Shown: positions 7,772-15,518, numbered from the stretch's first letter. The stretch is DNA of 38,367 nucleotides from SVTX01 sp045538195 (GCA_045538195.1 JAZSRA010000010.1:1-38367); one strand, 5' to 3'. Numbers and translations are program-made. The notes: a model not told the origin generated them from the letters alone.

Positions 7772-9430
7772 TTATTTCATCACCGCGCCTTGGTCAGCAC
7801 CGCTGACGAGGCGAGCGTAGCGAGCGAGCCAGCCCGACTTGATATTAGGCTCGGGAGATACGTATTTTTCACGTCTTGCGGCGAGTGTTTCGTCGCTTAC
7901 TTCGACGTTGATAGATGCGTTAGGAATATCGATCGCGATAATGTCGCCTTCCTCAATGAGGGCAATGTTACCGCCGTCTGCCGCCTCGGGGGAGACGTGA
8001 CCGATAGACGCGCCTCTCGAAGCTCCCGAGAAACGTCCGTCGGTGATAAGGGCTACGGTCTTGTCAAGCTTCATGCCTGCCAAGGCAGAGGTGGGATTGA
8101 GCATTTCTCTCATTCCGGGACCGCCCTTGGGACCTTCGTATCTGATGACGACTACGTCGCCGTCAACTATCTTACCTGCGTAAATTGCCGCGATAGCTTC
8201 GTCCTCGGAATTGAAAACGCGAGCGGGACCCGAATGTTTAAGCATCTCGGGAGCAACCGCGCTTCTCTTTACGACGCAACCCTTCTGCGCGATATTACCC
8301 CAAAGGATCTGAATTCCTCCGGTCTCGCTGTACGGATCATCGATGGGGCGGATCGCCTTGGTGGACTTTATATACGCGCCCTTTACGTTCTCGCCAACTG
8401 TCTTACCCGTAACGGTGAGAGCGTCCACGTCGAGAAGTCCCTTCTTGATAAGCTCTGCCTGAACCGCGGGGATACCGCCTGCCGCGTCAAGATCCTGCAT
8501 ATGAGTAGATCCCGCAGGAGCTAAGTGGCAAAGATTAGGCACCTTTGCCGACATCTTATTAAAGAGGTTAAGATCAAGGGGAACGCCTGCCTCGTTTGCA
8601 ATTGCCAAAAGGTGAAGTACGCTGTTTGAACTGCAACCGAGCGCCATATCGCAAGCCAGCGCGTTCTTGATCGATCTTTCATTTATAATATCGCGCGCAC
8701 AAATATTCTTTCTGACCATTTCCATAATAGCCATTCCCGCATGCTTTGCAAGCATAATTCTCTTGTTGCTGACCGCAGGGATAGTACCGTTTCCGGGGAG
8801 AGCTATGCCCATAGACTCACAGAGGCAGTTCATAGAGTTTGCGGTATACATTCCCGCGCAAGAGCCGCAACCGGGACAAGCGCCTGTCTCACACTCGCAA
8901 AGCTTTTCCTCGTCGATAATGCCCGCCTTGTATGCGCCTACCGCCTCGAAAAGCTTGGAGAGACTGACCTCTTCTCCGTCATAAGTACCTGCAAGCATAG
9001 GACCACCCGAGCAAACAACGGTGGGAACGTTCATTCTGACCGCCGCCATTACCATTCCGGGAACGATCTTGTCACAGTTGGGAACGAGAACGAGACCGTC
9101 AAGTTGGTGCGCCATAGTCATAGTCTCAACGCTGTCGGCGATAAGCTCACGGCTCGCAAGCGAATATTTCATACCGATATGACCCATAGCGATACCGTCG
9201 CAAACGCCGATCGAGGGAACAAGCACGGGTGTACCGCCCGCCATTCTGATACCTGCCTTGACCGCTTCGGCGATCTTGTCAAGGTGAGCGTGGCCGGGTA
9301 CTATCTCACTGTGTGCGCTGACTACACCGATAAGAGGTCTTTCAAGCTCTTCCTTGGTATATCCTATCGCATAAAAAAGGCTTCTGTTCGGCGCTCTCTC
9401 CGCGCCCTTTGTTACGTTATCAGATCTCAT
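7772..9430 (-). CDS. ilvD: Dihydroxy-acid dehydratase
   Basis: Fe-S cluster dehydratase that converts dihydroxyisovalerate and dihydroxymethylvalerate to the 2-oxo acid precursors of valine and isoleucine. The 552-residue length is typical. Family signatures seen are VPNCDKIVPGM, the cysteine-rich ACPGCGSCAGMYTANSM and GRFSGASRGASIGHVSPEA near the C-terminus. The start is placed at the ATG at 9428-9430; 14 further codons are open upstream but carry no family residues. The AAGAAAGG that should serve as ribosome binding site lies inside a stem-loop (9432-9457). It follows the ECF S component gene with a ~160-base gap. Confidence 0.96.
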   Translation of the reverse strand: MRSDNVTKGAERAPNRSLFYAIGYTKEELERPLIGVVSAHSEIVPGHAHLDKIAEAVKAGIRMAGGTPVLVPSIGVCDGIAMGHIGMKYSLASRELIADSVETMTMAHQLDGLVLVPNCDKIVPGMVMAAVRMNVPTVVCSGGPMLAGTYDGEEVSLSKLFEAVGAYKAGIIDEEKLCECETGACPGCGSCAGMYTANSMNCLCESMGIALPGNGTIPAVSNKRIMLAKHAGMAIMEMVRKNICARDIINERSIKNALACDMALGCSSNSVLHLLAIANEAGVPLDLNLFNKMSAKVPNLCHLAPAGSTHMQDLDAAGGIPAVQAELIKKGLLDVDALTVTGKTVGENVKGAYIKSTKAIRPIDDPYSETGGIQILWGNIAQKGCVVKRSAVAPEMLKHSGPARVFNSEDEAIAAIYAGKIVDGDVVVIRYEGPKGGPGMREMLNPTSALAGMKLDKTVALITDGRFSGASRGASIGHVSPEAADGGNIALIEEGDIIAIDIPNASINVEVSDETLAARREKYVSPEPNIKSGWLARYARLVSGADQGAVMK

Positions 9431-9431
9431 A

Positions 9432-9457
9432 GTTACCTTTCTTGAAAGAAAGGTAAC
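9432..9457 (-). promoter_or_regulatory. Stem-loop sequestering the ilvD ribosome binding site
   Basis: A perfect 10-bp stem (GTTACCTTTC/GAAAGGTAAC, six-base loop) sits directly before the ilvD ATG. In the mRNA the purine-rich AAGAAAGG that should pair with 16S rRNA lies in the 3' arm, so the folded form would hide it. Further upstream (9535-9575) a weak inverted repeat of CCCCGCACCCTTT type resembles the other palindromic elements. Confidence 0.5.
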
Positions 9458-9591
9458 CCAAAGAACTTCCAAGCATTTAGTCCTTTGAAAGTCCGAGCTG
9501 ATCTTTCTTCCATACGTGAATATTGATTTTACTTCCCCGCACCCTTTCCAAAAAATTTCAATAAAGGGGTTGCGAGGGGTAAAATATGTAA

Positions 9592-10251
9592 TTATTGTTT
9601 TTTCTTTCTTATAACATCTATTATTCTAACGATTGCAGGAGATACGGTCAGGTTAATAAGAAATTCCATAATGAAATTCATACCTGCCAATCCCAAGAAT
9701 ATATATTCCAGAGACGGCGTTATCGAAGTCAATTCGGATCCGAGCTTCTCTGCCAATGCAATCTGGATATCTGCTGTATCATTGAAGAAGAACAACAGCA
9801 TTCCTATTACAAAAACACCCGTATTGATAATAGGTGCCGTAATTGAAGCTATAACCGTAGTAAAAGTTACGTGTTTTCCGCCGAAAGCTTTATTTAAAAG
9901 CTTATATACCGTTCCGGCACCAAATCCGGCAAGACCTGCCTTCACTAAACAGATCAATACGGTAATAATACATTTGCCAATACCGAAATTGTAGAACAGG
10001 ATAGAGGTGAATGCATCGGCACCTGTAAAGCCCATAACTATCGTCATAATACCGAACATTATACCGAGGAATGTCCCTTCCTTTGGACCGAGCAAAAACG
10101 CTCCAACAACTATCGGAATAAGAACCAGAGACATAGGCAGACCTATAAATCCAGTTAAGAATGTTCCGATCAATTGCAGTACAACGATCAGTGCTGTCAG
10201 CATCGCCAGCTGAACAAGTCTTAAAACCTTTTGCTTCGATGAAGTCTTCAT
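9592..10251 (-). CDS. ECF transporter S component, possibly for pantothenate
   Basis: Predicted integral membrane substrate-binding subunit of an energy-coupling-factor vitamin importer. The 219-residue protein has about six hydrophobic segments. The first reads QLAMLTALIVVLQLIG and is followed by the short GLPMSLVLIPIVVGAFLLGP stretch typical of this fold. The start ATG (10249-10251) follows AAGGAGAATTTAAT. The energising EcfA/EcfT subunits are not in the window and are usually shared genome-wide. It lies directly downstream of a coaX-like kinase gene, inside the branched-chain cluster whose intermediate 2-oxoisovalerate is also the pantothenate precursor. Pantothenate is therefore the most likely substrate, but this is inference from context. 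Confidence 0.72.
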   Translation of the reverse strand: MKTSSKQKVLRLVQLAMLTALIVVLQLIGTFLTGFIGLPMSLVLIPIVVGAFLLGPKEGTFLGIMFGIMTIVMGFTGADAFTSILFYNFGIGKCIITVLICLVKAGLAGFGAGTVYKLLNKAFGGKHVTFTTVIASITAPIINTGVFVIGMLLFFFNDTADIQIALAEKLGSELTSITPSLEYIFLGLAGMNFIMEFLINLTVSPAIVRIIDVIRKKKQ

Positions 10252-10327
10252 ATTAAATTCTCCTTGAGGGAATTCCACCCTCTGCTGTCGTCTCAAAATG
10301 AGTACGGCGCTTAAAATTTTTATAATA

Positions 10328-10382
10328 ATCGCTTATTGCGTTAGTCCAACGCCCTCGGCGTTAGCCCAATGCCCTCGGCATT
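10328..10382. repeat. Short-hairpin array between coaX-like gene and ECF S gene
   Basis: Two tandem hairpins, AACGCC/GGCGTT (10348-10362) and AATGCC/GGCATT (10368-10382), share a CTC loop and are separated by AGCCC, with a period of 20 bases. A weaker hairpin (CGC/GCG) precedes them with an AGTCC spacer. The two stems differ by one base pair, C-G against T-A, so pairing is kept. The array lies about 20 bases after the end of the coaX-like gene. Confidence 0.7.
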
Positions 10383-10402
10383 ATTATCCAAGTTTAAACT
10401 GA

Positions 10403-11200
10403 TTATCCCACGGTATTTTTGTAAATACACGCAAGACCTTTGAGGGTCAGGGTGGGATCATATCGGAAGGAGTGCGCGCAGTTGCCGATTACAGGCTTAC
10501 TGCTCTCCCCCGTGGCGAAAAGCATAGCTTCGCCACTCTTACATTTAAGTTCTTTTTCAAATCGGTCAACAAGACCGTCTATCATAGCCGCCTGACCGAA
10601 CAGCACGCCCGAAATCAGCGACTCCTTTGTATTCTTGCCGATAGCGCGGGTAGATCCCGTCAACTCGATGATCGGCAGAAGCGCGGCTTCTCTGTGAAGG
10701 GAGTCAAGAGACATCCCAACACCGGGAAGGATAGCGCCGCCCACTACTTCCCTATTTTTATTTATTGCAAAAAGCGTTGTAACCGTACCCATATCAAGAA
10801 TAACGGCAGGGTTTTCGCTCTTTTCTTCCTTTAACGTTGATACGACCGCGCTTGCGTTTGCCACGATGTCCGCACCAAGCTCGGCAGGGTCGTCGATACG
10901 TATTGCAAATCCCGTCTTTACACCGGGGCCGACGATTATCGGCGTTTTGCCCGTCAGGGCAAGAATGACGTGCTTTATCACGTCGTTAAGCGGAGGAACA
11001 ACGCTTGCCATGATCGCACCGTCGACAGTCTTTGCGTCAATTCCCGAAAAATCGAGTAATTGCTTGACTAAAATGACGTATTCATCAGCAGTTTTGGAAA
11101 TATCTGCCGCAATCTTGAATTTCGCCACGGGTTCTGCCGCGCCATCTTCAAAAATTGCAAAGGAAATATTCTTATTCCCCACGTTTACTGCCAAAAGCAT
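10403..11200 (-). CDS. Type III pantothenate kinase-like protein with altered motifs
   Basis: Homologue of CoaX, which phosphorylates pantothenate at the start of coenzyme A synthesis. The 265 residues span the whole fold. Recognisable blocks are VVPPLNDVI, VGPGVKTGFAI, the phosphate-2 motif DMGTVTT (136-142), GGAILPGVGMSLDSL and the terminal DPTLTLKGL. Several key positions differ from canonical CoaX as I recall it. The phosphate-1 motif is NVGNKN (6-11) instead of DVGNTN, replacing the metal-site Asp by Asn. GADR has become GADI (109-112), although the catalytic-base Asp111 remains. Activity as a kinase is therefore uncertain. The start ATG (11198-11200) follows AAAGGAGCAACGCT. Its neighbour, an ECF S component, supports a vitamin-related role. 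Confidence 0.85.
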   Translation of the reverse strand: MLLAVNVGNKNISFAIFEDGAAEPVAKFKIAADISKTADEYVILVKQLLDFSGIDAKTVDGAIMASVVPPLNDVIKHVILALTGKTPIIVGPGVKTGFAIRIDDPAELGADIVANASAVVSTLKEEKSENPAVILDMGTVTTLFAINKNREVVGGAILPGVGMSLDSLHREAALLPIIELTGSTRAIGKNTKESLISGVLFGQAAMIDGLVDRFEKELKCKSGEAMLFATGESSKPVIGNCAHSFRYDPTLTLKGLACIYKNTVG

Positions 11201-11225
11201 AGCGTTGCTCCTTTCGTCATTTTTA

Positions 11226-11413
11226 TGGGGCGTTGCCCCAAACCCCACTTAGAAACTTTTTGAAAAAAGTTTCTAAGAACTTCAAAAACTTCCCGTAAAA
11301 ACAAACAAAAATACTACTTCACCATCAAGTGAGGTGAAACGTCTGTAAACCACCTATCCTTATTGAAAGTTTTTGGGAGGTGCGGAACCCTTTTTACCAA
11401 AAAGGGTTCCGCA
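11226..11413. repeat. Complete two-ended palindromic element between ilvC and coaX-like gene
   Basis: The left end has TGGGGC/GCCCCA with a GTT centre (11226-11240), then CTTAGAAACTTTTT/AAAAAGTTTCTAAG (11248-11277), then the inverted head CTTCAAAAACTTCCCG. The core includes CTTCACCATCAAG and AACGTCTGTAAACCACCTAT. The right end has GAAAGTTTTTGGGAGG and a perfect palindrome (11381-11413) with the same arms as the copy at 5817-5848 but an ACC loop. It ends 14 bases from the ilvC stop. Confidence 0.78.
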
Positions 11414-11427
11414 TTCCTATCAAAATC

Positions 11428-12438
11428 TTACTTCTTCAGCCAGCTCATCATCTGGCGAAGCTCAGCGCCGGTTTCTTCAAGCTGATGCTCGGACTCAACG
11501 CGGCGGGTTGCGAGGAACTTAGCCTTGCGACCTGCCGAGAATTCCTGCATAAACTCGGAAGCAAATGTACCGTTCTGGATCTCGTTAAGAACCTTCTTCA
11601 TTTCCTTGCGGGTCTCGTCAGTGATAAGTCTCTTACCTGTTCTGTAATCACCGTACTCTGCGGTGTTGGAGATAGAATATCTCATCTTTGCAAAGCCGCC
11701 CTGGTTGATAAGGTCAACGATAAGCTTCATCTCGTGGATGCACTCAAAGTATGCCATCTCAGGCTCGTATCCTGCCTCAACGAGGGTCTCAAATCCAGCC
11801 TTCATAAGCTCGGTTACACCGCCGCAAAGAACTGCCTGCTCACCAAAGAGGTCGGTCTCGGTCTCTTCTTTGAAGCTGGTCTCAAGGATACCTGCTCTGC
11901 CTGCTCCGATACCGCAAGCGTATGCAAGCGCGTAGTCCTTAGCCTTGCCGGTGTAGTCCTGATATACCGCGATAAGGGAAGGAACGCCCTTGCCCTCCTG
12001 ATACTGGGTTCTTACGGTATGACCGGGACCCTTGGGAGCTACCATGATAACGTCGATGTTCTTCTGGGGCTGAATGAAGCCGTAGTGGATATTGAAGCCG
12101 TGAGCGAACATAAGAACGTCGCCGTCCTTCATGTTGGGAGCAACCTGCGCGTTGTAGATGTCAGCTGCAAGCTCGTCGGGGACCAGCATCATAACGATGT
12201 CAGCCGCCTTTGCAGCGTCCTCAACCTCCATTACCTTGAAGTTGGGGTTCTTCTCTGCGAAAGCAGCAGCCTTCGCCCAGTGTCCGCTACCCTTTCGGAG
12301 ACCTACGACTACGTTACAGCCGCTCTCAGCGAGGTTCATGGAATGTGCGTGTCCCTGGCTACCGAATCCGATAACCGCTACGGTTTTGTCCTTTATAAGG
12401 GCAAGATTACAATCCGTGTCATAATACTTGTTGATCAT
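11428..12438 (-). CDS. ilvC: Ketol-acid reductoisomerase (class I)
   Basis: Isomerises and reduces acetolactate or acetohydroxybutyrate to the dihydroxy acids, using Mg2+ and NAD(P)H. The 336 residues are typical of class I enzymes. The Rossmann motif GFGSQGHAHSMNLAESG is near residue 25, with the cofactor-selecting loop GLRKGSGHW after it. Downstream are VAPKGPGHTVR and the metal-binding DLFGEQAVLCGG and CIHEMKLIVDL blocks. The ATG at 12436-12438 follows CCAAAGGAGAAAAGAAAA. It is preceded by an intergenic hairpin array separating it from ilvN, with which it shares the transcription direction. Confidence 0.97.
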   Translation of the reverse strand: MINKYYDTDCNLALIKDKTVAVIGFGSQGHAHSMNLAESGCNVVVGLRKGSGHWAKAAAFAEKNPNFKVMEVEDAAKAADIVMMLVPDELAADIYNAQVAPNMKDGDVLMFAHGFNIHYGFIQPQKNIDVIMVAPKGPGHTVRTQYQEGKGVPSLIAVYQDYTGKAKDYALAYACGIGAGRAGILETSFKEETETDLFGEQAVLCGGVTELMKAGFETLVEAGYEPEMAYFECIHEMKLIVDLINQGGFAKMRYSISNTAEYGDYRTGKRLITDETRKEMKKVLNEIQNGTFASEFMQEFSAGRKAKFLATRRVESEHQLEETGAELRQMMSWLKK

Positions 12439-12496
12439 TTTTCTTTTCTCCTTTGGAGTTTAATTATAGATTTTTAAATTGAAAACATTTTAAACC

Positions 12497-12602
12497 GAAA
12501 ACCGCTTGCGGTTTTCTTCCTTAACGTTTCGCCTTGCGAAACATATCACGTTTGGCAACGCCAAACATATCACTTTCGTATGAGCCTAAAGCTCATACGA
12601 AA
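12497..12602. repeat. Hairpin array with ATATCAC spacers, overlapping the 3' end of ilvN
   Basis: Four perfect hairpins of unrelated sequence are present. They are GAAAACCGC/GCGGTTTTC (12497-12516), GTTTCGC/GCGAAAC (12526-12542), GTTTGGC/GCCAAAC (12550-12566) and a 12-bp stem beginning TTTCGTATGAGC (12574-12602). The last three are joined by exactly seven bases, ATATCAC, at 12543-12549 and 12567-12573. TTAAC precedes the second hairpin. The last hairpin lies partly inside ilvN, with the ilvN stop codon (12586-12588) in its loop. The same plan recurs upstream of ilvA (17198-17315). Confidence 0.85.
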
Positions 12603-13080
12603 CATCCCCGCGCTCCATTGCAATCGCTCCCGAACGGCAGGATTCAACGACGGCGAAATTCTTGGTGCTGTCGATAAATCCGTCGATCCTCTGGGGGGTG
12701 TCGGTAAGCTCGACAACGACGCATCCGCTTGTTCTGTCCACCACTCTCGCGCCGTAGATGTCAACCAGTCTTTCAAGCTCTGCTATGTCGGTCTCCTTGC
12801 CGTCAAACTTGATAAGTAATATCTCGCGGATAAGGCTGAAGGACGGCTCGACCGAGAAGATAAGCTTTGTCTCGATCAGCTTGCCCGTCTGCTTGATTAT
12901 CTGATTATAGGTCTTTTCATCACCCGTAGTCATAATGGTGAGCCTTGAGACCTTTTCGTTCTCGGTGGGCGAAACAGTAAGAGAATCGATATTGAATCCG
13001 CGTTGCATAAAGAGCGAGGAAACTCTCGCAAGCACGCCCGCGTTATTTTCAACGAGAAGTACCATACATCTTTGTTTCAT
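12586..13080 (-). CDS. ilvN: Acetolactate synthase, small (regulatory) subunit
   Basis: Regulatory subunit that activates IlvB and confers feedback inhibition by valine. It has 164 residues: an N-terminal ACT domain (about 4-75, with VENNAGVLARVSSLFMQRGFNI) followed by the ALS small-subunit C-terminal domain. The start ATG follows GGAAGGAGATTAAT. The last codons (VSYEL) and the TAG stop lie inside a 12-bp hairpin that belongs to the neighbouring repeat array, so the extreme C-terminus may have been remodelled by the repeat. It follows ilvB by 111 bases. The gap contains a strong inverted repeat (GAATTTTGCC/GGCAAAATTC, 13112-13136). Confidence 0.95.
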   Translation of the reverse strand: MKQRCMVLLVENNAGVLARVSSLFMQRGFNIDSLTVSPTENEKVSRLTIMTTGDEKTYNQIIKQTGKLIETKLIFSVEPSFSLIREILLIKFDGKETDIAELERLVDIYGARVVDRTSGCVVVELTDTPQRIDGFIDSTKNFAVVESCRSGAIAMERGDVSYEL

Positions 13081-13191
13081 TATTAATCTCCTTCCAAATA
13101 GTTGTCGATGAATTTTGCCTTATTGGCAAAATTCGCGCGTGAAACAGTTAACTTCCCTATCAGCGAGAAGAAGCTTTCACGCTGTCCTCTC

Positions 13192-14850
13192 TTACTTGAA
13201 AATAGTTTCGTGGACGGTTCTGCCGCCGGGGATCATGGGAAGAACCTTTTCCTCACGGTCGACAACGCACTCTATCCAGACGGGGCCCGTCAATGTCATC
13301 GCTTCCTTCATCGCCGCTTCAAACTCGGCAGGCGTCTCACAATGGAAGCCGTGACCGCCAAAGCCCTCGATGACCTTCTTATAATCCGTCACTCTCTCGG
13401 GTTCGCTTGAAGAAAATCTTCTGTCATAGAAAGCGCCCTGCCACTGACGAACCATTCCGAGAACCGAGTTATTGAATATTACGGTAATTACGGGAACGTT
13501 ATAGCTAACGGCAGTGCAAGCCTCGTTCATATTCATGTGGAAGGAGCCGTCACCCGTGAAGTGAACTACGGGAACCTCGGGTCTTGCAACCTTTGCACCG
13601 ATAGCCGCTCCGTAGCCGTAGCCCATAGTACCAAGACCGCCGCTTGTAAGGAAGTTTCTGGGATGTGTGTGATGCAGGAACTGCGCCGCCCACATCTGAT
13701 GCTGTCCTACGTCGGTAACGTAGACCGCATCCTTGCCCGCGATCTCGCAAGCCTTTTCAACGATGAAATGGGGCTTCAACTCTGTCTCGCTCTTTTCGGG
13801 AACGTAGTCCTTCTTCTTCCACTCGGCAACCTGAGACTGCCAAGCGTCACGTTTTTGGGGCTTGATATATTTGAGAAGCTCGGTAAGAACCTCTTTAACA
13901 TCACCCACTATACTGTAATCCGCAATTATGTTCTTGTTGATCTCACTGGGGTCGATGTCGATATGTACCAGTCTTGCGTTGTGGGCAAATCTGTCGGGGT
14001 TAAGGGTTACTCGGTCGCTGAAACGAGTGCCGATAGCAAGCATTACGTCGGCTCTGTTTGCCGCCGCATTAGCACTGTAACAGCCGTGCATTCCGATAAG
14101 TCCAAGGTTATTCTTCTCACCGTAGCCAAGCACGCCTGCCGCCATAAGTGTGTACGCAGCGGGAATATCCGACGCTTCGATAAGCTGACGAAGCTCCTCG
14201 CCCGCCTCGCTTATGCGAACGCCGCCGCCGAAGTAGATAAAGGGTCTCTCACTTCTGTTGATAAGCTCTGCGATCTCCTGAACGTCACCTATAATTCCGT
14301 TGCTTCTCACGGGAGTGACGGCAGCCCGAGGCTCGTACTCGGTCGTTGCCGCGGTAACGTCCTTGGGAATATCGATAAGCACGGGACCGGGTCTGCCGCT
14401 TGCCGCGATCTCAAATGCGCGACGGACGGTATCTGCAAGATCCTCAACCCGTCTTACAACGAAATTGTGCTTTGTAATAGGCAGAGTAATGCCCGCGATA
14501 TATACTTCTTGGAAGCTGTCTGCTCCAATGAGTGCGTTGGGAACGTTGCCTGTGATAGCGACCAATGGAACACTGTCCATATAAGCCGTCGCGATACCGG
14601 TTACAAGGTTAGTCGCGCCGGGGCCGCTGGTTGCGATGACAACGCCGGTCTTGCCCGTGGCTCTGGCATAGCCGTCTGCCGCGTGCGCCGCACCCTGCTC
14701 GTGGGCGGTCATATAGTGGTTCAGTTTGTCTCTGTACTTGTAGAGTGCGTCGTATATATTAAGAACTGCGCCTCCGGGGTAGCCGAAGACGGTATCCACG
14801 CCTTGCTCCAAGAGTACGTTGACAAGTATTTCGGAACCGTTTAAAATCAT
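13192..14850 (-). CDS. ilvB: Acetolactate synthase, large (catalytic) subunit
   Basis: Thiamine-diphosphate enzyme that makes acetolactate from pyruvate, or acetohydroxybutyrate from pyruvate and 2-oxobutyrate, the entry step of the branched-chain pathways. The 552 residues include the N-terminal TPP domain with GVDTVFGYPGGAVLNIYDAL and the catalytic Glu in AHEQGAAHAADGYARATG. A central domain follows, then the C-terminal TPP/metal motif GDGSFHMNMNEACTA. The ATG at 14848-14850 is used because GGAGGTAAACAA stands directly before it; 25 open codons upstream belong to the leader. Expression is predicted to depend on the T-box leader just upstream. Confidence 0.97.
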   Translation of the reverse strand: MILNGSEILVNVLLEQGVDTVFGYPGGAVLNIYDALYKYRDKLNHYMTAHEQGAAHAADGYARATGKTGVVIATSGPGATNLVTGIATAYMDSVPLVAITGNVPNALIGADSFQEVYIAGITLPITKHNFVVRRVEDLADTVRRAFEIAASGRPGPVLIDIPKDVTAATTEYEPRAAVTPVRSNGIIGDVQEIAELINRSERPFIYFGGGVRISEAGEELRQLIEASDIPAAYTLMAAGVLGYGEKNNLGLIGMHGCYSANAAANRADVMLAIGTRFSDRVTLNPDRFAHNARLVHIDIDPSEINKNIIADYSIVGDVKEVLTELLKYIKPQKRDAWQSQVAEWKKKDYVPEKSETELKPHFIVEKACEIAGKDAVYVTDVGQHQMWAAQFLHHTHPRNFLTSGGLGTMGYGYGAAIGAKVARPEVPVVHFTGDGSFHMNMNEACTAVSYNVPVITVIFNNSVLGMVRQWQGAFYDRRFSSSEPERVTDYKKVIEGFGGHGFHCETPAEFEAAMKEAMTLTGPVWIECVVDREEKVLPMIPGGRTVHETIFK

Positions 14851-14923
14851 TTGTTTACCTCCTATGGGAACGAATTTTTGGGGGTAAGCGGTAGCTTTTG
14901 GTATTTTAAGGGTAAATAAAAGC

Positions 14924-15208
14924 AAAAAAACCCGTGCCTCTCCGAAAAAAGAGACAAAGGTTCAAAAAACTCTCTGCGGTACCACTCTTATTGAGGTCTG
15001 AGACCTCCGCTCTGCTTTTACCTATCAGTAAAACGTCTTGATAACGGGGACTTCCGTTCGCTTCTACACAACCGAAATGTTTGATCGGTCTTTGGGCGAC
15101 TGCTCGGGGAGGAGATTCATTCACGCGTCCTGTCGGCTCGCACCTGACGCCGACTCTCTGAAAGGCATTTGCGAATTACTGATTCCCTTCATAGCATTTG
15201 AAAAATAT
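14924..15208 (-). ncRNA. T-box riboswitch leader of the ilvB cluster
   Basis: The leader senses uncharged tRNA and lets transcription continue into ilvB when the cognate amino acid is scarce. Read on the minus strand it contains an AGTA stem I loop element, AGAGAG, the apical GGTGCGAG-type loop, and the T-box core AAGAGTGGTACCGCAG (about 14974-14989). A hairpin (14936-14955) with a run of seven T follows as terminator. The specifier is in GAATGAATCTCC near 15112-15119. It reads ATC (Ile, 15114-15116) by alignment with the ilvA leader, but an overlapping CTC (Leu) reading cannot be excluded, and the base after ATC is T rather than the usual purine. Confidence 0.9.
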
Positions 15209-15214
15209 ACATTG

Positions 15215-15243
15215 ATTGTATCACAAAAGTATTTGTTTGTCAA
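15215..15243 (-). promoter_or_regulatory. Sigma-A promoter of the ilvB T-box leader
   Basis: TTGACA (15238-15243 on the minus strand), a 17-base spacer and TACAAT (15215-15220) give a strong housekeeping promoter about ten bases before the T-box leader. It is the only strong promoter I found for the ilvB-to-ilvE gene series. The 275 bases between it and ridA hold only one palindromic half-element. Confidence 0.88.
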
Positions 15244-15424
15244 GAAAAATATCAAATTTTTTTCTTCCAAATTTATTATGTATTAGGTTTTCACAATTCG
15301 GGGCGCGAAAACCGCACATATTGTGGCATTTTAGCCAATTAAAGTGTTAAAATCAACCTTGCTTCGGTCTTAAAATACACTTACAACACGATAGCAATAG
15401 GACTATGCAGGTAGCGTCGCCATT

Positions 15425-15507
15425 TCAAAACCAAAACCGTCGGCAAATTTAACTATCCTTTGGGGAGTTTTTGGAGGTGTGGAACCTTTTTGCAAAAAGG
15501 TTCCACA
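15425..15507. repeat. Palindromic intergenic half-element 3' of ridA
   Basis: The core-like ACTATCCTTTGGGG and head GGGGAGTTTTTGGAGG run into a perfect palindrome (15478-15507, arms TGTGGAACCTTTTT, loop GC) that ends 11 bases from the ridA stop. Compared with the copy at 5817-5848, the third arm base changed from C to T and its partner from G to A, which preserves pairing. Confidence 0.72.
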
Positions 15508-15518
15508 AATCGCACCCA

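Noticed and set aside
7795..7835. GCGAGCG repeat inside the ilvD 3' end as a further hairpin
   Set aside because: It is a direct repeat (GCGAGCGTAGCGAGCG), not self-complementary, and it encodes the normal IlvD C-terminus.
11380..12477. Long plus-strand open frame opposite ilvC
   Set aside because: It is the antisense shadow of ilvC and begins inside a palindrome; no ribosome binding site or recognisable product.
13537..14844. 435-codon plus-strand open frame opposite ilvB
   Set aside because: Antisense shadow created by codon bias of ilvB; no protein features.
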